Shown here one piece after another: positions 61,801-64,000 of a stretch of DNA of 64,000 bases (within the stretch, counting starts at the first letter, position 1; the number at the start of each line of letters is the position of its first letter). The stretch is from Thermohalobaculum sp039513195 (GTDB taxonomy: Bacteria; Pseudomonadota; Alphaproteobacteria; Rhodobacterales; Rhodobacteraceae), in contig JBCCRM010000024.1 of NCBI GenBank assembly GCA_039513195.1, positions 5,656 through 69,655 of the forward strand, given 5' to 3'. The notes under the pieces were generated by a model. That model worked only from the letters and a program-made list of their open reading frames with translations, was not told the DNA's origin and did no database searches. The position numbers and the translations under genes were made by a program.

Positions 61801-64000
61801 ACGGGTCCATCTCGCCATCCAGCGCCCCGTCCAAATCGGTGCCGTTCTCCCCCTCCGCGAAGGCAATCGGCTCCTCCGTCAGATCGACGAAGCCGCGCAC
61901 CGCAGTGGTGCCATAGCTGTGGCCCGCGCCGCCGGAGCGTTCCTTGAAGAGCCCGAGGATCGGGATGTCCGCGCTGCCTTCGACCGTAAGCGCCCGGGCG
62001 TGCCAGTCGGCAACCGACTGTGCGATCGTCCTGAAGCGCACGCCGCCGACCGGCGTCTTCATGTTCGGCAGGTATTTGCGGAACACGTCCTCGTTGGTGT
62101 CGAGAAAGTTGGGCTCAAAGAACTCGCCGCCGGAATAGCTCTCGACCGTGCAGAGCCCGACCTTGCCCATGGTCTTCATCAGCGCCTTTTCGGCCGCCTT
62201 TTGAAACTTACGGTAATGGTCAGTGGCGTCGTCGCCGAACAGCTCCTCGGCCCGCAGACGCACGCCGAGGGGATACACCGCCGAGCCGCCAAACCCCAGC
62301 GCGCAGGCGATGTGGTGGGAGGAGCTGATCTGCCCACTTTCCACGATCAGGCTAACCTTGAGACGCAGCCCTTCCTCGATCAGGCGCTGGTTCACGGCCG
62401 ACACCGCCAGGGTCATCGGCATCGCAGCCTTGTCATGGGCGATGTGGCGGTCAGTCAGGATCGCGATGCCGCCATGGTCGCGGGCAAAGGCGACCACCTG
62501 GTTCGCGACTGCATCAATGGCATCCACGAGCGCCTGCTCATTGGCCGGACCGTCGCCCATTACGGGCTCATAGAGGATGTCGAACCGGTCCCACGGCGTC
62601 TCGGTCTGCGCCTTGATCTTGAGCATGTCCGACATGCGTAGGATCGGCGAATTGACCACAATCTGTCGCGAGCGCGACTGGCCAAGATGCGGCTTCTCGC
62701 CAAGCGCCACGCGCAGGGTCATGCCATCGGCCTCGCGGATCGAGTCCAAGGGCGGATTGGTCACCTGGGCGAAGCGCTGGCTGAAATACTTAGCGACCCC
62801 GCCCTCGTTGTCCGAGAGCGCGTTGATCGCATTGCCATACCCCATGGCCGAGACCTTCTCGGTCCCCGATTGCAGCATCGGGTCCATCAGGAACTTAAAA
62901 CTCTCCTGATTATGGGTGTAGGCCACATAGCGGGCCGAGGTGTTGAGATCGCCGAAATAGCGGGTCGCCGCCAGCTTCGGGTCTTTGTCGGCAGAAGGCA
63001 GGTCGTCGATATTGACCTGTGCGGCGGTGAGCAGCGCCGGGTAGTCCCGCTTTTGCGCCAACAGCCGCAGGGCCTCGGCGGTCTCGACCGCGCAACCCCG
63101 GTCGTGATCCCAATAGATCATGCCGCCGGCTTCGACCCGGCCGCGGCGCGTGACCTCTTGAGGCGGGAAGCTGATTTGCCCGGCCTCCGACATCACGGCG
63201 AGATAGTCCTTGGTCTCCACCGACCGCAGCGGGCGCAGGCCGAGCCGGTCGAGCCGCGCGCCGATGATCGTGCCATTGCCGAAGATCAGCGCCGCCGGTC
63301 CGTCGTTCTTTTCCTCGAACAACGAGAAGTATTCCAACATCGCCCGGACATCACCGGTCAGGCGGGCATCGTTCTCCCAGGCTGGTGGCATCATCGCCAC
63401 CACCGCCTCAACCAGGTCGAGCCCTTCTTCGAACACCCGCGCGTTGAGCGTCTGATCGAGCCTGCAACTATCCGATTGCCCCCGCGGGCGGATGATCGCC
63501 TTGTTCCGCGCCAGCGCGATTGCGGCCTCGCTCAACCGGTTCTTCTTGTCGGTGTTCAGCTCGCCATTATGCGCCATCAGTCGGAAAGGCTGTGCCATCG
63601 ACGGGTGCGGGTCTGTGTTCGTCGAAAACCGCGTATGGAAATAGACCGTGTGGACGGCGTGATCCGGATGCGAGAGATCCTTGAAATACGGGACGATCTC
63701 CCACGAGTTAAGGCGCCCTTTGAAGACCTGCATACGCGCGGACAGCGAGAGGGGATAGAGCCCGTCCAGCGCCGGGTCGGTATAGGCTGCGGCCTCGATC
63801 TCGAGCAGTGCGACATGGATGCGGGCGTCCAGCGCCGCGCCCCGCACGCCATCCGGCGCCGTGAAAACCCATTGGCGGATTGGCAGCTGCAACTTCACCG
63901 CCCGCGTGCCGATCCGGCTTTCATCGACCGGCAGATCGCGCATCACCACCACTTTCAGCCCGGCACTGGCCAGCGTCTCGGCGATCAACCGGGTCGCATA
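58811..64000 (-). CDS. gltB: Glutamate synthase large subunit-like protein, N-terminus beyond the window
   Basis: About 1,729 codons are visible; the frame is open to the window edge, so the catalytic N-terminal Cys of the glutaminase domain is off-window. Domains in order: rest of the type II glutaminase (VHTVYFHTRFSTNTDPHPSMAQPFRLMAHNGELNT), central domain, FMN synthase domain (SGAMSHGALVATAHEAVAHGTNMVGG, then VASVTSLKYTG), the 3Fe-4S motif CVMAKNCNVKCP, the GXGXG beta-helix (GVGKSACGGEIIVRAPEGG, GERFAVRNSG-like) and a C-terminal extra domain of roughly 200 residues from HHAATGSAKAADLLARWDEV to the end. Standard GltB has about 1,500 residues. No gltD (beta subunit) follows; instead a CysJ-like reductase gene begins 5 bases later. 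Confidence 0.92.
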   Translation of the reverse strand, partial: YATRLIAETLASAGLKVVVMRDLPVDESRIGTRAVKLQLPIRQWVFTAPDGVRGAALDARIHVALLEIEAAAYTDPALDGLYPLSLSARMQVFKGRLNSWEIVPYFKDLSHPDHAVHTVYFHTRFSTNTDPHPSMAQPFRLMAHNGELNTDKKNRLSEAAIALARNKAIIRPRGQSDSCRLDQTLNARVFEEGLDLVEAVVAMMPPAWENDARLTGDVRAMLEYFSLFEEKNDGPAALIFGNGTIIGARLDRLGLRPLRSVETKDYLAVMSEAGQISFPPQEVTRRGRVEAGGMIYWDHDRGCAVETAEALRLLAQKRDYPALLTAAQVNIDDLPSADKDPKLAATRYFGDLNTSARYVAYTHNQESFKFLMDPMLQSGTEKVSAMGYGNAINALSDNEGGVAKYFSQRFAQVTNPPLDSIREADGMTLRVALGEKPHLGQSRSRQIVVNSPILRMSDMLKIKAQTETPWDRFDILYEPVMGDGPANEQALVDAIDAVANQVVAFARDHGGIAILTDRHIAHDKAAMPMTLAVSAVNQRLIEEGLRLKVSLIVESGQISSSHHIACALGFGGSAVYPLGVRLRAEELFGDDATDHYRKFQKAAEKALMKTMGKVGLCTVESYSGGEFFEPNFLDTNEDVFRKYLPNMKTPVGGVRFRTIAQSVADWHARALTVEGSADIPILGLFKERSGGAGHSYGTTAVRGFVDLTEEPIAFAEGENGTDLDGALDGEMDPFRLLTLRQMDDAFGIDEQGYVNTSFDQLSPEKIDNFKITPGYRAFSQMMAEERHRRPAALRDVLEFPADIRFKDTVEDMKREMMLFNRAGNLDFVIRGLEVEDLGGGAYLMRLTGREKTGMGRLDMLAQTLVERFGDDVIGHYVTRGALRVTVKGMALDYVSRLRSAPDLVPLAEIEPASAITGRLASGAMSHGALVATAHEAVAHGTNMVGGLSNSGEGGEHISRYGTIRASRIKQFASGRFGVWAGYLADPNLQELEIKIGQGAKPGEGGQLPAAKVTVEIAAARGGTPGVELVSPPPHHDTYSIEDLAQLIHDCKAARKRVIVKLVSSEGIGTIAVGVAKAGADVINVAGGTGGTGAASVTSLKYTGRAAEIGIAEVHQALCANGIRQKVWLRCSGAMQTGSDVVKAALLGGDSFEFGTTALMMLKCVMAKNCNVKCPAGLTTNPEVFDGDPRALAQYLLNIAHEVREILAGLGLRSLEEARGRADLLHLLDHPSSVGQLTLRDMLARVDENRVEDPVYLEAAFDVDDKLLEQVAARLMSGEEDSIELRPNEPLNNRNKTVGGQLAIDIERLLNHEDVAPPSSFVDARGRRYFDHGAVKVVTQGSAGQSFGAFCNDGMVIEHTGTCNDGVGKSACGGEIIVRAPEGGGTGHGENVLIGNFALFGATGGRTFIEGQAGDRFAVRNSGATAVVEGVGDFCAEYMTNGAILNLGGFSKGYGNGMSGGFAYQYDPDGRLPEMLSKDSVFMGLLNDGGPQSDIHREAVHQLLSWHHAATGSAKAADLLARWDEVQGDFAWIMPKALLQYQDADAILAVKSRKELIEELSTALAAHQVACLKAAWKTGAPVHGGAVPGYGEMDTQDMFRLLNSYTVLDMAQALAAKRAGPDRLSQEKAARNLILTEDFALMSGLAKHAKAAVSDYDDAGLAVLVAQKRLNDFKRALSLRNILSMDSPGTYAWIIHQSAKNRAELGEIPSFDELFARNALPDLAARVAAE

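Overview
The window looks like chromosomal DNA of a GC-rich alphaproteobacterium, probably near Rhodobacterales or Rhodospirillales. The pointers are a DUF6525 protein, a Zur-type palindrome ahead of a COG0523/DUF1007/NicO operon, a cobalamin riboswitch ahead of a DUF1636/BtuFCD-like operon, a PchR-like AraC regulator and two TonB-dependent receptors. The exact taxon cannot be read from the sequence. I saw no tRNA, rRNA or CRISPR array.

Layout. 1-4.3 kb: a LysR regulator, then a graveyard of broken insertion sequences (IS5, IS3, IS66, IS110 and a second IS3). 4.3-7.9 kb: cobalamin riboswitch, DUF1636 and a vitamin B12/metal-chelate ABC importer. 8.0-11.3 kb: a zinc-limitation operon behind a candidate Zur box, with a truncated DUF1826 gene, DUF6525, a COG0523 GTPase, DUF1007 and a NicO-type transporter. 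11.6-19.2 kb: a LacI regulator divergent from a sugar or sugar-acid catabolic operon, with two operator palindromes in the promoter. 19.4-22.9 kb: a FecR-OmpA-CHASE2 histidine kinase operon. 23.1-32.5 kb: one RTX protein of about 3,100 residues on the minus strand. 32.9-36.9 kb: a LysR regulator, an ECF sigma factor with its anti-sigma factor, and a divergent subtilase with a 15-bp minisatellite. 37.1-40.8 kb: a P-loop protein, an ATP-grasp ligase and an ABC exporter membrane domain without its ATPase, then a GFA-family protein. 41.3-47.6 kb: a minus-strand unit of AraC regulator, TonB receptor, methyltransferase and NitT/TauT-type ABC importer. 47.8-50.0 kb: a phosphosulfolactate-synthase-like protein with an MmgE/PrpD protein. 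51.0-56.0 kb: AraC regulator, TonB receptor and an AmpG/FptX-like MFS permease fused to a SAM methyltransferase. 56.1-64.0 kb: a tight minus-strand operon of glutamate synthase large subunit (running off the window), a CysJ-like diflavin reductase and a HemS-like protein with a cysteine-rich N-terminus.

Themes and strongest leads. Much of the window concerns metal and cofactor acquisition: B12, zinc, and two TonB-dependent uptake systems that each carry a SAM methyltransferase next to, or fused to, the inner-membrane importer. The best candidates for undescribed biology are (i) these two uptake-plus-methyltransferase systems, above all the MFS-methyltransferase fusion; (ii) the gltB/diflavin reductase/HemS-like operon with no gltD in view; and (iii) the P-loop/ATP-grasp/ABC-membrane-domain cluster. 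All functional assignments are from reading protein motifs by eye; no database search was run.
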